Notes under the pieces: generated by a model
Databases searched by the model: none
What the model saw: the letters and a program-made list of their open reading frames with translations, nothing else
Told to the model about the DNA's origin: nothing
Part shown: positions 45,639 to 53,481 of the stretch, piece by piece
How positions within the stretch are numbered: the stretch's first letter is position 1
Layout of the letters: each line of letters opens with the position of its first letter
Translations under genes and position numbers: made by a program
Source of the DNA: Phormidium tenue FACHB-886
GTDB lineage: Bacteria; Cyanobacteriota; Cyanobacteriia; Elainellales; Elainellaceae
DNA: 64,000 nt
Assembly: GCF_014764505.1 (NCBI RefSeq)
Contig: NZ_JACXWX010000001.1
Location: forward strand, 496,001-560,000
Reading direction: 5' to 3'

Positions 45639-47267
45639 ATGTCTAGAAGTAGTTTGATTCATCTATTACGACAAAGCTATAGAGCTTCTCAAATTTCAAA
45701 CAAAACTCAAGTGCCGATCGCCGAAGTCGCAGCAAAATTGCGCGATCTGCAGTTGCCTAAAACAGACCCACTGGAAGCTTCACGCTCTGCCCACGTCTCT
45801 CGCCGTCAAGTTCTGAATGGCATCGCTGCTACGGGTCTGCTGAGCCTCACTCCAATGGGTAGGCAGCATCTAATTGCAGCGAGAACTGCCGCAGATCCCA
45901 AAATTTTGGTTGTGGGAGCGGGTGTTGCGGGGCTAACGGTTGCTTATCGGCTGCAACAGGCAGGTGTTGCGGTAGATCTCGTGGAAGCAAGCCGTCGTGT
46001 TGGTGGACGGTTGCGGAGCCTCAACGGGAATGCTGTTGCGCCCGGCGTGGTGGAACTAGGCGGCGAATTTATTGATTCACGCCATACAGCAGTGCGATCG
46101 CTGGCAGCAGAGCTGGGGTTGAAGCTAGCAGACTTGCGAGCGGCAGATGCAGGCTTAGACCCAGAGATTCTCTACTTTCAAGGGCAGAAAATTAGCCATG
46201 AGCAGGTGGCAGCAAATTTTGCCCCGCTTGCCAAACGGGTCGCCGAAGATTTATCCAGTTTGGGCAGTCGAGAGATCACGTATCATGCTCCTAGCCCAGA
46301 TGCAGTAAGGCTTGATCGTCAATCTTTAGCAGCTTATCTAGATGCCACACCGCTTGACCCTGTGATCAATCAATTGGTGCGGGTTGCCTACATCACTGAG
46401 TTTGGGCGCGATGCTGAGTCGCAGTCTTGCCTCAATATGCTGTTTCTGATTGGCTCTGAGGTAGGCAAGTGGAGTACTTATGGCATCAGCGATGAGCGCT
46501 ATCACGTAGTAGGCGGCAACGAGCGGATTCCGCAGGCGCTAGCGACGCAATTGGGAAGTGAAATTGAAACAGAAACTGCTCTGGAGTCGATCCGGATGAC
46601 TCCTGCTGGACGCTATCGGGTTAGCCTGCGGCAGGGAGGAACTAGCTTGGAGCGGGTCTACGAAGAGATCGTGCTGACTCTTCCGTTTAGCATTTTGCGG
46701 CAGGTAGAGCTTGCCATTGATCTGCCGCCTGTGAAGCAGCAGGCGATCGCAGAATTGGGCTATGGCACCTGTAGTAAGCTAGCCATTCCTTTCCGGGAGC
46801 GGCTGTGGCGATCGCGCTATGGCTCCACAATCAGCATCTACACCGACTTAGACTTTCAAAATACTTGGGAGAGTGCCCGTTATTCTACGCTACCGTCTGG
46901 CTGGGTTACAGACTTGCGCGGCGGCAAAGGAGGAGTTTGGCTGGGTGCTAACAGTCCTGCACATCATGCACAAGCCTTGACGACCAATCTGGAACTGCTT
47001 TTTCCGGGAATTAGCCAGGTAGAGCAGGGGCAGGCAGTCCGGGCAGTTTGGGCGGCAGACCCTTATGCACTTGGCTCTTATTCTTGCTATTTGCCAGGCC
47101 AGTGGACGGCGATTGGCGGCGCAGAAGGCGAACGAGTCGGTAATCTTTGGTTTGCTGGGGAGCATTGCTCGGCAGGTTCGCAGGGCTATATGAATGGAGC
47201 TTGCGAAACGGCGGAAGCGGTGGCTAAAGGCATTCTTCAGCAGCTTGGCTCTCGCCGATTTGCGTAA
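45639..47267 (+). CDS. Flavin-dependent amine oxidase family protein
   Basis: A 542-residue FAD enzyme, expected to oxidise an amine or amino acid to the imine with release of peroxide. After a 65-residue leader with a Tat-like SRRQVLNGIAATGLLS segment comes the dinucleotide-binding motif VVGAGVAGLTVAYRL, then VGGRLRS and the C-terminal FAD motif FAGEHCSAGSQGYMNGA. The leader suggests export, though the n-region is unusually long; a start nearer the twin-arginine motif is possible. Substrate not known. Confidence 0.92.
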   Translation: MSRSSLIHLLRQSYRASQISNKTQVPIAEVAAKLRDLQLPKTDPLEASRSAHVSRRQVLNGIAATGLLSLTPMGRQHLIAARTAADPKILVVGAGVAGLTVAYRLQQAGVAVDLVEASRRVGGRLRSLNGNAVAPGVVELGGEFIDSRHTAVRSLAAELGLKLADLRAADAGLDPEILYFQGQKISHEQVAANFAPLAKRVAEDLSSLGSREITYHAPSPDAVRLDRQSLAAYLDATPLDPVINQLVRVAYITEFGRDAESQSCLNMLFLIGSEVGKWSTYGISDERYHVVGGNERIPQALATQLGSEIETETALESIRMTPAGRYRVSLRQGGTSLERVYEEIVLTLPFSILRQVELAIDLPPVKQQAIAELGYGTCSKLAIPFRERLWRSRYGSTISIYTDLDFQNTWESARYSTLPSGWVTDLRGGKGGVWLGANSPAHHAQALTTNLELLFPGISQVEQGQAVRAVWAADPYALGSYSCYLPGQWTAIGGAEGERVGNLWFAGEHCSAGSQGYMNGACETAEAVAKGILQQLGSRRFA

Positions 47268-47299
47268 CCTACAGCGCTTTACGCCGAATCGGCAATAAT

Positions 47300-47332
47300 A
47301 GCTGAGAGTCGCGTAAGGCGCCACTCTCAGCT
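47300..47332. terminator. Hairpin after the amine oxidase gene
   Basis: AGCTGAGAGT and ACTCTCAGCT are perfect ten-base arms around a 13-base loop with a further inner GCG/CGC pairing. There is no long T-run, so termination is plausible, not certain. Confidence 0.55.
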
Positions 47333-47402
47333 CTATCTAAGCACTTAAAATCTAAGTACCTAAACTAAAGAACTCACAGGTTAGGGAGCCTTTTCTTAAA
47401 AA

Positions 47403-47474
47403 TGGGTCGCCTGGGATTCGAACCCAGGACCAATCGGTTAAAAGCCGAGTGCTCTACCGCTGAGCTAGCGACCC
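47403..47474 (-). tRNA. trnK: tRNA-Lys (anticodon UUU)
   Basis: On the minus strand the sequence begins GGGTCGCTAGCTCAG, has the anticodon stem-loop ACTCGGCTTTTAACCGAGT with UUU, the T arm GGTTCGAATCC and closes the GCGACCC acceptor stem with discriminator A. 72 bases; CCA is not encoded. Confidence 0.96.
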
Positions 47475-47726
47475 GCGATCGTTCAGACCGATTACTACCG
47501 TAACACATGAACGACAATTGAGGAAAGAATTTTTGAGCAAAGCGCCGTGAAATTTTTTGGGCGATAAACAAAAGCAAGGAGCGATTTACCCCTTGCTAGC
47601 TGGTTATGGTGGTTTTAGACTTCAGCAGTTCTAATTGCCGGAGCGATGAATGATTTCTGGAATCTAGCCTTCATGAGGCTTCCACGCTAAGCCTTCAAAA
47701 TTTGCCGCGCACAGCCAAGGCGAGCG

Positions 47727-48080
47727 TTATTGACTGAAAAAGGTGTAGTAGTCGTTATTGCAAACGTTCACCTGGTAATCCTCAACGACTTGCCCATCTG
47801 AAAACACGGCACGAATATCGTACAGGCAGGCACTGTCTGAGTAGTCGCCAAAAGTAACCTGGAAGCGATCGCCGCTTTCTAGCACCGTACTACCGAGGAG
47901 ATCATTGTCCCAAGAATCACGGTTAGATGCAGATAAATAGAGTTCACTGATAGTATTTTCACTGTCGTTACGAACCCAGAAATCAGACTTATCGGCTAGC
48001 GCGGCTGGCGCGAGTACGGATACCATCGACACTGCTAATGCAGAAGCTACCATAACCGGACGAAGAACTTTCTGTAACAT
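47727..48080 (-). CDS. Small exported protein, function unknown
   Basis: A 117-residue protein with a clear signal peptide (LRPVMVASALAVSMVSVLAPAALA, cleavage after ALA) and an AAGGA ribosome-binding site. The mature part is short, acidic and beta-rich, with two cysteines (DSACLYD and VNVCNN) that may pair. It resembles small secreted cyanobacterial proteins; the function is not known. Confidence 0.83.
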   Translation of the reverse strand: MLQKVLRPVMVASALAVSMVSVLAPAALADKSDFWVRNDSENTISELYLSASNRDSWDNDLLGSTVLESGDRFQVTFGDYSDSACLYDIRAVFSDGQVVEDYQVNVCNNDYYTFFSQ

Positions 48081-48667
48081 AGCTGATTCCTTGCAACTAG
48101 TAGAGCTGGCGCACCGTCTTGATTTGATACCATCCAGCCTGATGAATACATCTACTGGTCTAGCCTACAAACTTCCGAACTGTAGTCAGTAAAGTTCCCA
48201 ATAATTAGCAAGAGAATTCATTGAATTCTTTGCAATGGTAAATCAGTAATTTCTGGATTTATGAGCAAACGGAGTGTGCTGCTCCTCCATCCTCTTAAAG
48301 GTGACATATTATACACCGTTCTATTGCTGCTTCCAGTGCAGGCTACGCATAATTACTTATCGCAACAGGTACGCCAACTTGAAGCAAGACCCTTAATTCT
48401 TGCTATTATGAGATGCCAATTTGACTAGCTGTAGATTTTGTAGGGCTACAGAGCAGTTACGCGGTTGGGTTTCCCCTACCCAGGCTTAAGCAACAAGAAA
48501 ACCCGATCGGCCGTCGGATTTGTTAACATGCGGCGTGTAGTTTGTGGAGGGGCTTAGTACATCGATTGCAGAGCGATTTTCCTGGCTTCAGAAGATTTGG
48601 GTTCAACGGGTTTAACTAAGCCCTACTTTATTAAATCTCTATAATTCAAAGGGTCGATGATTCTGCC
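48081..48667. other. 587-base region upstream of the protein kinase gene
   Basis: No gene seen. A possible sigma-70-like promoter, TTGAAG (48379) and TATTAT (48404), has a 19-base spacer, longer than ideal. Closer to the gene a nine-base inverted repeat GGGCTTAGT (48550-48558) / ACTAAGCCC (48615-48623) encloses 56 bases, indicating a folded 5' leader. Confidence 0.5.
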
Positions 48668-50638
48668 ATGCAACCATCTATTGCTGTAGATACTGTTTTA
48701 CAAAACCGTTACCGCATCCTCAGCATCATTGGGCAAGGCGGATTTGGTCGGACTTATTTGGCAGAAGATCAGGGGCGCTTCAAAGAGCGCTGTGCGCTGA
48801 AAGAATTCATCCCGCCGCAGGGCAGCAGCTACGCGCTCAACAAAGCCAAGGAGCTGTTTCAGCGAGAAGCGGCAATTCTATACCAAATCCAGCATCCGCA
48901 GATTCCTCAGTTTCGAGCCACCTTTGAAGAAAATCAGCGGCTATTTTTGGTGCAAGACTATGTGGATGGCAAAACCTTCCGTGCCCTGTTGAATGAGCGC
49001 AAAGCTAAAGGAATAACCTTTTCTGAAGCAGAAATTTTGCAGCTAATCCGGCAGATTCTGCCGATCTTGCACCATATTCATGGCAAAGGCATCATCCACC
49101 GCGATATTGCGCCTGATAACATTATGCTGCGGCAGCAAGACGGGCTACCCGTTCTTATAGACTTTGGTGTGGTCAAAGAGATCGCTACGCGCGTCCAGTC
49201 ACCTGAAACCAATGCCGAACCTACCACAGTCGGTAAATTTGGCTATGCGCCCAGCGAACAAATGCAGACCGGGCGCGCCTATCCCAGCAGCGATCTATAC
49301 GCACTTGCCGTAACGTCTCTCGTCCTGCTAACGGGCAGAGAACCCCAAGAACTCTACGACGATCGTTCTCTCACTTGGAACTGGCAGCGGTGGGCAACCC
49401 TGAGCCCGGCTGTGGCACAAGTATTTAATCGGATGCTGAGCTACCGCCCCAGCGATCGCTATTCTTCAGCCGCAGAGGTTGCTCAAGCGTTGCAGGCAGC
49501 CACCGGAACGGCAGCAAACACAGTCGCGGTTAATGCTCCCACACCCAACGGCACAGCAACCCGTGGGGCAACCGCTGTATCAAACCCTGTACCTGTGCCT
49601 CCCCCAGCCTCAGCGCCCGATGTTTCTCAGATGCAAACGATGGCAGTAGGGCGAGCGGCTCCGCCACCCACGGCTAGCAGCAGTTCACCCAACAGGTCTG
49701 TGCAGCGGGCTGCGCCTTCAATTCCGCGCAGTTCGGGTTCAGGGTGGGATAATCCGCTAACAATCATTCTGACGGCAATGGGCGTGGCAGTTGTTGCTGG
49801 AATTGCTAGCTGGGCAATTGTTAGCGCCCTGCGGAATGCCAACCAGTTTGCCAGCGATCCAACCCCGACTTCCACGCCGACCCCGACAATTTCTGCTTCG
49901 GCAACGCCAACCCCGACTCCCACGCCCAGCCTTTCTCCTTCTCCTGCTGCGCCCACAGAGTACAGCCAATCGATCGGCGATCGGCTAAAGCCCAATGGTG
50001 AAACGGTTACTTATCAGGGAAATCTGCGATCGAACGAGACGATTACCTATGTGATTCCAGTCGAGCAGGGACAAACGCTCAGTGCTTCTCTGGAAGGCGA
50101 AGGCGTGCTGCTGACGGTGCTCGCTCCTAGCCGTGACCCTGTGGTGGAACGAGTTCCGTCCTGGCAAGGAACACTCGACTTCAATGGGGACTATGCGGTG
50201 CGGTTGAGCCCTGTTAAAGGGTTGCCCGAAAGTGACTTCCGGGTTAACTTCAGCCTTCAGCCTGTACCGTCTCCCACGCCGACAGAACCTTCACCCCCAC
50301 CGATCGACACACTGCCGCCTGCCGATCCACAGATTAACGAACAGGGGTTAGACCTGCCGCCAGGTGAGCCTATCGAGTTTTCTGGCAATGTGAATGAAGG
50401 ACTCATTCAGCGCTACTTAGTGGATGTGCTGCCTGGCGAAGTGTTAGAGGTAAGGCTGCTTAATGGGGATGCTGCCCTTACCGTTCGTTACCCAGATGGG
50501 CGTCCTGTTGAAGGCGGCAGCGATGTCCGCGATTGGTCTGGGCTAGTTTTGGAGCGGGGCAGGTATCAGATTGATGTGGGCGCAGGGGCAGCGACATCGT
50601 TTTCGCTAAGAGTGTTGTTGGATAATCGCCCCCGCTAA
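48668..50638 (+). CDS. Membrane-anchored Ser/Thr protein kinase with C-terminal PPC-like domains
   Basis: A 656-residue Hanks-type kinase. The N-terminal kinase domain (about residues 12-275) has GQGGFGRTY, K45 in ALKEF, E67, the catalytic loop HRDIAPDN with D146, and IDFG with D165. A proline/serine linker, one transmembrane helix (about 363-387), a Thr/Pro-rich spacer of TPTPTPTP type and two similar periplasmic domains resembling PPC modules follow. The lysine or arginine normally two residues after D146 is alanine, a variation known in some bacterial kinases. The C-terminal part would sit outside the cytoplasm and may sense the envelope. Confidence 0.93.
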   Translation: MQPSIAVDTVLQNRYRILSIIGQGGFGRTYLAEDQGRFKERCALKEFIPPQGSSYALNKAKELFQREAAILYQIQHPQIPQFRATFEENQRLFLVQDYVDGKTFRALLNERKAKGITFSEAEILQLIRQILPILHHIHGKGIIHRDIAPDNIMLRQQDGLPVLIDFGVVKEIATRVQSPETNAEPTTVGKFGYAPSEQMQTGRAYPSSDLYALAVTSLVLLTGREPQELYDDRSLTWNWQRWATLSPAVAQVFNRMLSYRPSDRYSSAAEVAQALQAATGTAANTVAVNAPTPNGTATRGATAVSNPVPVPPPASAPDVSQMQTMAVGRAAPPPTASSSSPNRSVQRAAPSIPRSSGSGWDNPLTIILTAMGVAVVAGIASWAIVSALRNANQFASDPTPTSTPTPTISASATPTPTPTPSLSPSPAAPTEYSQSIGDRLKPNGETVTYQGNLRSNETITYVIPVEQGQTLSASLEGEGVLLTVLAPSRDPVVERVPSWQGTLDFNGDYAVRLSPVKGLPESDFRVNFSLQPVPSPTPTEPSPPPIDTLPPADPQINEQGLDLPPGEPIEFSGNVNEGLIQRYLVDVLPGEVLEVRLLNGDAALTVRYPDGRPVEGGSDVRDWSGLVLERGRYQIDVGAGAATSFSLRVLLDNRPR

Positions 50639-50798
50639 GCCATCAAAACGCTCACTTTAGTCCTGTCAGTTCGGATCGCTAGGGTTACACTGGTCTTAAG
50701 GACTATTGTTTGATGGCGCATGGACGTCAGGGCAATTGAAAACAGCCTGACCTTGAGCTGCCGCAGTAGTAAGTTCCAGAAAGCGACAGAAAAACAGT

Positions 50799-52748
50799 AT
50801 GAAGCAGCCTGAAGATAAGGGATTGACCCACAAGCGTCTTGACAGTGATTGGCATGGGCAACCGCGCCCTCGGCTCAAGGGGTCTTTAGTGACCGGCACA
50901 GTCACAGCCGTTTGGCTAGCGCTCCAGAGTACGCTAATCACTCCGCCCAGCCTGGCGCAAAATACTAACCGCGACAGCAATACCCTTACCTACAGTGGAC
51001 TGCTGCAAAAAGTGGAAGCTGGAGAAATCGCCGACATTGAGATCGATCCAGTGCGACGCGTAGCAGACGTTCGCTTGAAGAATCAACCTAAGGACAGCGC
51101 ACCTCAAGAGGTTGTGCTGTTTGATGACAATAACCCAGAGCTGGTAGAAGCCGCCCGTAGAAACGGAGTTGCGCTAGAAGTACAGCCCTCCACAGATGGC
51201 GGGACGCTGGCAGCATGGCTGGTGCATGGTCTGCTGGCGTTTGTGCTGATTATGGCGCTGCTGATGTTCTTGCGGCGGACGAGCAATGCATCAGGACAGG
51301 CAATGAGCTTTGGCAAGTCGCGAGCGCGATTCCAGATGGAGGCTAAGACAGGCGTTCTATTTGATGACGTGGCGGGCATTGAAGAAGCCAAAGAAGAGCT
51401 GCAAGAAGTAGTTACCTTCCTCAAGAAGCCAGAGCGCTTTACGGCTGTTGGCGCTAAGATTCCCAAGGGCGTTCTGCTCGTCGGTCCCCCTGGAACTGGC
51501 AAAACCCTCCTGGCAAAAGCGATCGCCGGAGAAGCAGGTGTGCCATTCTTCAGCATCTCTGGCTCCGAGTTCGTCGAGATGTTTGTGGGCGTGGGAGCGT
51601 CGCGGGTGCGCGATCTGTTCAAGAAGGCGAAGGAGAATGCCCCCTGCATCATCTTTATCGATGAAATTGATGCCGTGGGTCGGCAGCGGGGTACTGGCAT
51701 CGGCGGCGGCAACGACGAGCGAGAGCAGACGCTGAACCAGCTCTTGACGGAGATGGACGGATTTGAGGGGAACACGGGCATCATCATCATCGCGGCGACG
51801 AACCGACCAGATGTGCTCGACTCTGCCCTGCTGCGCCCGGGTCGCTTCGATCGCCAAGTCATGGTCGATCTACCTGGGTTTAAAGGACGGTTGGGCATTC
51901 TGGAAGTCCATGCCCGCAACAAGAAGCTTGACCCCGATGTTTCGCTGGAAACAATTGCTCGCCGTACTCCCGGCTTTTCGGGTGCTGAGCTTGCCAACAT
52001 GCTGAATGAAGCTGCTATTCTCACGGCTCGTCGGCGTAAGGATGCAATTACGGTTCTGGAAATCGATGACGCGATCGATCGAGTGACGACGGGGATGACG
52101 CTGGCTCCGCTCATGGACAGCAAGAAGAAGCGGCTGATCGCCTATCACGAGATTGGTCACGCGCTGCTGATGACGCTCCTCAAGAACTCTGACCCGTTGA
52201 ACAAGGTGACAATTATTCCGCGTTCTGGTGGCATTGGTGGCTTTGCTCAGCAGACCTTTAACGAAGACATGATCGACAGCGGGCTGTACACGCGCGCTTG
52301 GCTGCTCGATCGAATCACCGTTGCATTGGGCGGGCGAGCAACTGAAGAAGAAGTGTTTGGTGACGCTGAGGTAACAGTGGGAGCCAGCAGCGATATCCAG
52401 GTGGTAGCCAGTCTAGCGCGGGAGATGGTGACTCGCTATGGCATGTCGGATCTGGGTCCGTTTGCCCTGGAAAGCGGCAACAACGAGGTCTTCCTGGGTC
52501 GAGACTGGATGGCAAAGTCGGAATATTCTGAAGAAGTGGCAACGCAGGTCGATCAGCAGGTGCGAGCGATCGCGACCCGCTGCTATTCCGAAGCACGTCG
52601 CTTGATCCGCGAGCACCGCGAACTCATCGACAAGCTTGTCGATCTGCTATTGGAGCAAGAGACGATCGAGGGTGAACAGTTCCGGCAGATCGTGTCGCAA
52701 TATGCCACGCTGCCTGAGAAACAGCTAGCGGTTGCTAAGGGATCTTAA
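50799..52748 (+). CDS. ftsH: ATP-dependent zinc metalloprotease FtsH
   Basis: Membrane AAA protease that degrades damaged photosystem II and other membrane proteins. The 649-residue protein has two transmembrane segments (about residues 31-52 and 139-158), Walker A GPPGTGKT (229-236), the DEID Walker B (FIDEID), the second region of homology ([16 protein letters not shown]) and the zinc site HEIGH (450-454). Isoleucine replaces the common alanine in that site, as in some cyanobacterial FtsH subunits. A 14-bp tandem duplication covers the stop codon. Confidence 0.96.
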   Translation: MKQPEDKGLTHKRLDSDWHGQPRPRLKGSLVTGTVTAVWLALQSTLITPPSLAQNTNRDSNTLTYSGLLQKVEAGEIADIEIDPVRRVADVRLKNQPKDSAPQEVVLFDDNNPELVEAARRNGVALEVQPSTDGGTLAAWLVHGLLAFVLIMALLMFLRRTSNASGQAMSFGKSRARFQMEAKTGVLFDDVAGIEEAKEELQEVVTFLKKPERFTAVGAKIPKGVLLVGPPGTGKTLLAKAIAGEAGVPFFSISGSEFVEMFVGVGASRVRDLFKKAKENAPCIIFIDEIDAVGRQRGTGIGGGNDEREQTLNQLLTEMDGFEGNTGIIIIAATNRPDVLDSALLRPGRFDRQVMVDLPGFKGRLGILEVHARNKKLDPDVSLETIARRTPGFSGAELANMLNEAAILTARRRKDAITVLEIDDAIDRVTTGMTLAPLMDSKKKRLIAYHEIGHALLMTLLKNSDPLNKVTIIPRSGGIGGFAQQTFNEDMIDSGLYTRAWLLDRITVALGGRATEEEVFGDAEVTVGASSDIQVVASLAREMVTRYGMSDLGPFALESGNNEVFLGRDWMAKSEYSEEVATQVDQQVRAIATRCYSEARRLIREHRELIDKLVDLLLEQETIEGEQFRQIVSQYATLPEKQLAVAKGS

Positions 52749-52762
52749 CTAAGGGATCTTAA
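52735..52762. repeat. Exact 14-bp tandem duplication over the ftsH stop codon
   Basis: CTAAGGGATCTTAA occurs at 52735-52748 and again at 52749-52762. The first copy supplies the ftsH TAA; the second gives a second TAA in the shifted phase after it. Confidence 0.9.
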
Positions 52763-52768
52763 ACTAGC

Positions 52769-53302
52769 TCATTGCTCTACGCGGTTAAGAAGCCGCTGAA
52801 TTGGGGATCTCGCAGTCCGAGATCCCCGATTTAATTTCGAAACTGGTATTCCTGAGTAGAGTTGCCCCCTTCGTTGCAAATCTGCGGCTCGCCGACCTGC
52901 AGGCGGAGCCGATGGGGTCTCACCGCGAAACAGCAAGATTGGAATACTCAAGACACCTAAAACCATCACAACGATAGTAATGATCCAGACGAGCAGCCGA
53001 CTAGGGCGATAGTCACCCCGTTCAATCTGTTGAAATATGCGGTTGTAGTTCCAAGCGGCTAGCGCGATCATCATAATTCCGACCACAACCAAACTGACGC
53101 CTAAAGTTTCAGAAGATAGAAAGGCAGGGTTTGGCATTGGCTGCGGGCTCAAAGTAGATTGCAGTTGGCGGATGAACAGCCCAAAGCGAGCGATTGCAAA
53201 GCCAAACGCGATCAGGGCGATCGAGGTTCTGAGCCATGCCAAAAATGTGCGTTCGTTTGCTTGGTGTTCTCGCTGTCGATCGACTTGAGATTCTATCACC
53301 AT
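52769..53302 (-). CDS. DUF202 (YidH-like) membrane protein with C-terminal extension
   Basis: A 177-residue protein. The DUF202 core (residues 10-130) has NERTFLAWLRT and three hydrophobic helices (about 23-43, 66-86, 104-126). The family usually ends near there; here about 45 further residues, rich in arginine and serine, continue to the stop at 52769 and run through the ftsH terminator hairpin. The extension may be a recent read-through past a lost stop. Function of DUF202 is unknown. Confidence 0.82.
   Translation of the reverse strand: MVIESQVDRQREHQANERTFLAWLRTSIALIAFGFAIARFGLFIRQLQSTLSPQPMPNPAFLSSETLGVSLVVVGIMMIALAAWNYNRIFQQIERGDYRPSRLLVWIITIVVMVLGVLSIPILLFRGETPSAPPAGRRAADLQRRGQLYSGIPVSKLNRGSRTARSPIQRLLNRVEQ
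52803..52827 (+). terminator. Terminator of ftsH, inside the DUF202 frame
   Basis: GGGGATCTCG-CAGTC-CGAGATCCCC is a perfect ten-base stem about 55 bases after the ftsH stop, followed by GATTTAATTT. It lies within the coding end of the opposite-strand gene. Confidence 0.8.
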
Positions 53303-53325
53303 GACGGATTGATACCTTTAGATGA

Positions 53326-53362
53326 ATATGTGGGAGATACGCTCAGCATGACTCCCACATAT
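53326..53362. repeat. Perfect inverted repeat upstream of the DUF202 gene
   Basis: ATATGTGGGAG (53326-53336) and CTCCCACATAT (53352-53362) enclose 15 bases. On the minus strand it lies between the RTX nucleotidase stop and the DUF202 start. Confidence 0.8.
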
Positions 53363-53481
53363 CCTGTCTAGATTACAGCGCTTTGCACTGAAACGAAATT
53401 AAATCATTTTTTGGAGTTCACAGGCAGTACAGCTTCCAAACAATATGGTCTATGTGCAGACATGCGAGCTTGGGTAGAGGG

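Noticed and set aside
49859-49945. Thr/Pro repeat region considered as a DNA repeat array
   Set aside because: It is the kinase spacer with short degenerate codon repeats; there are no spacers as in a CRISPR array.
51104-52160. Large minus-strand frames opposite ftsH
   Set aside because: They mirror the ftsH coding strand, whose high GC third positions keep the antisense open.
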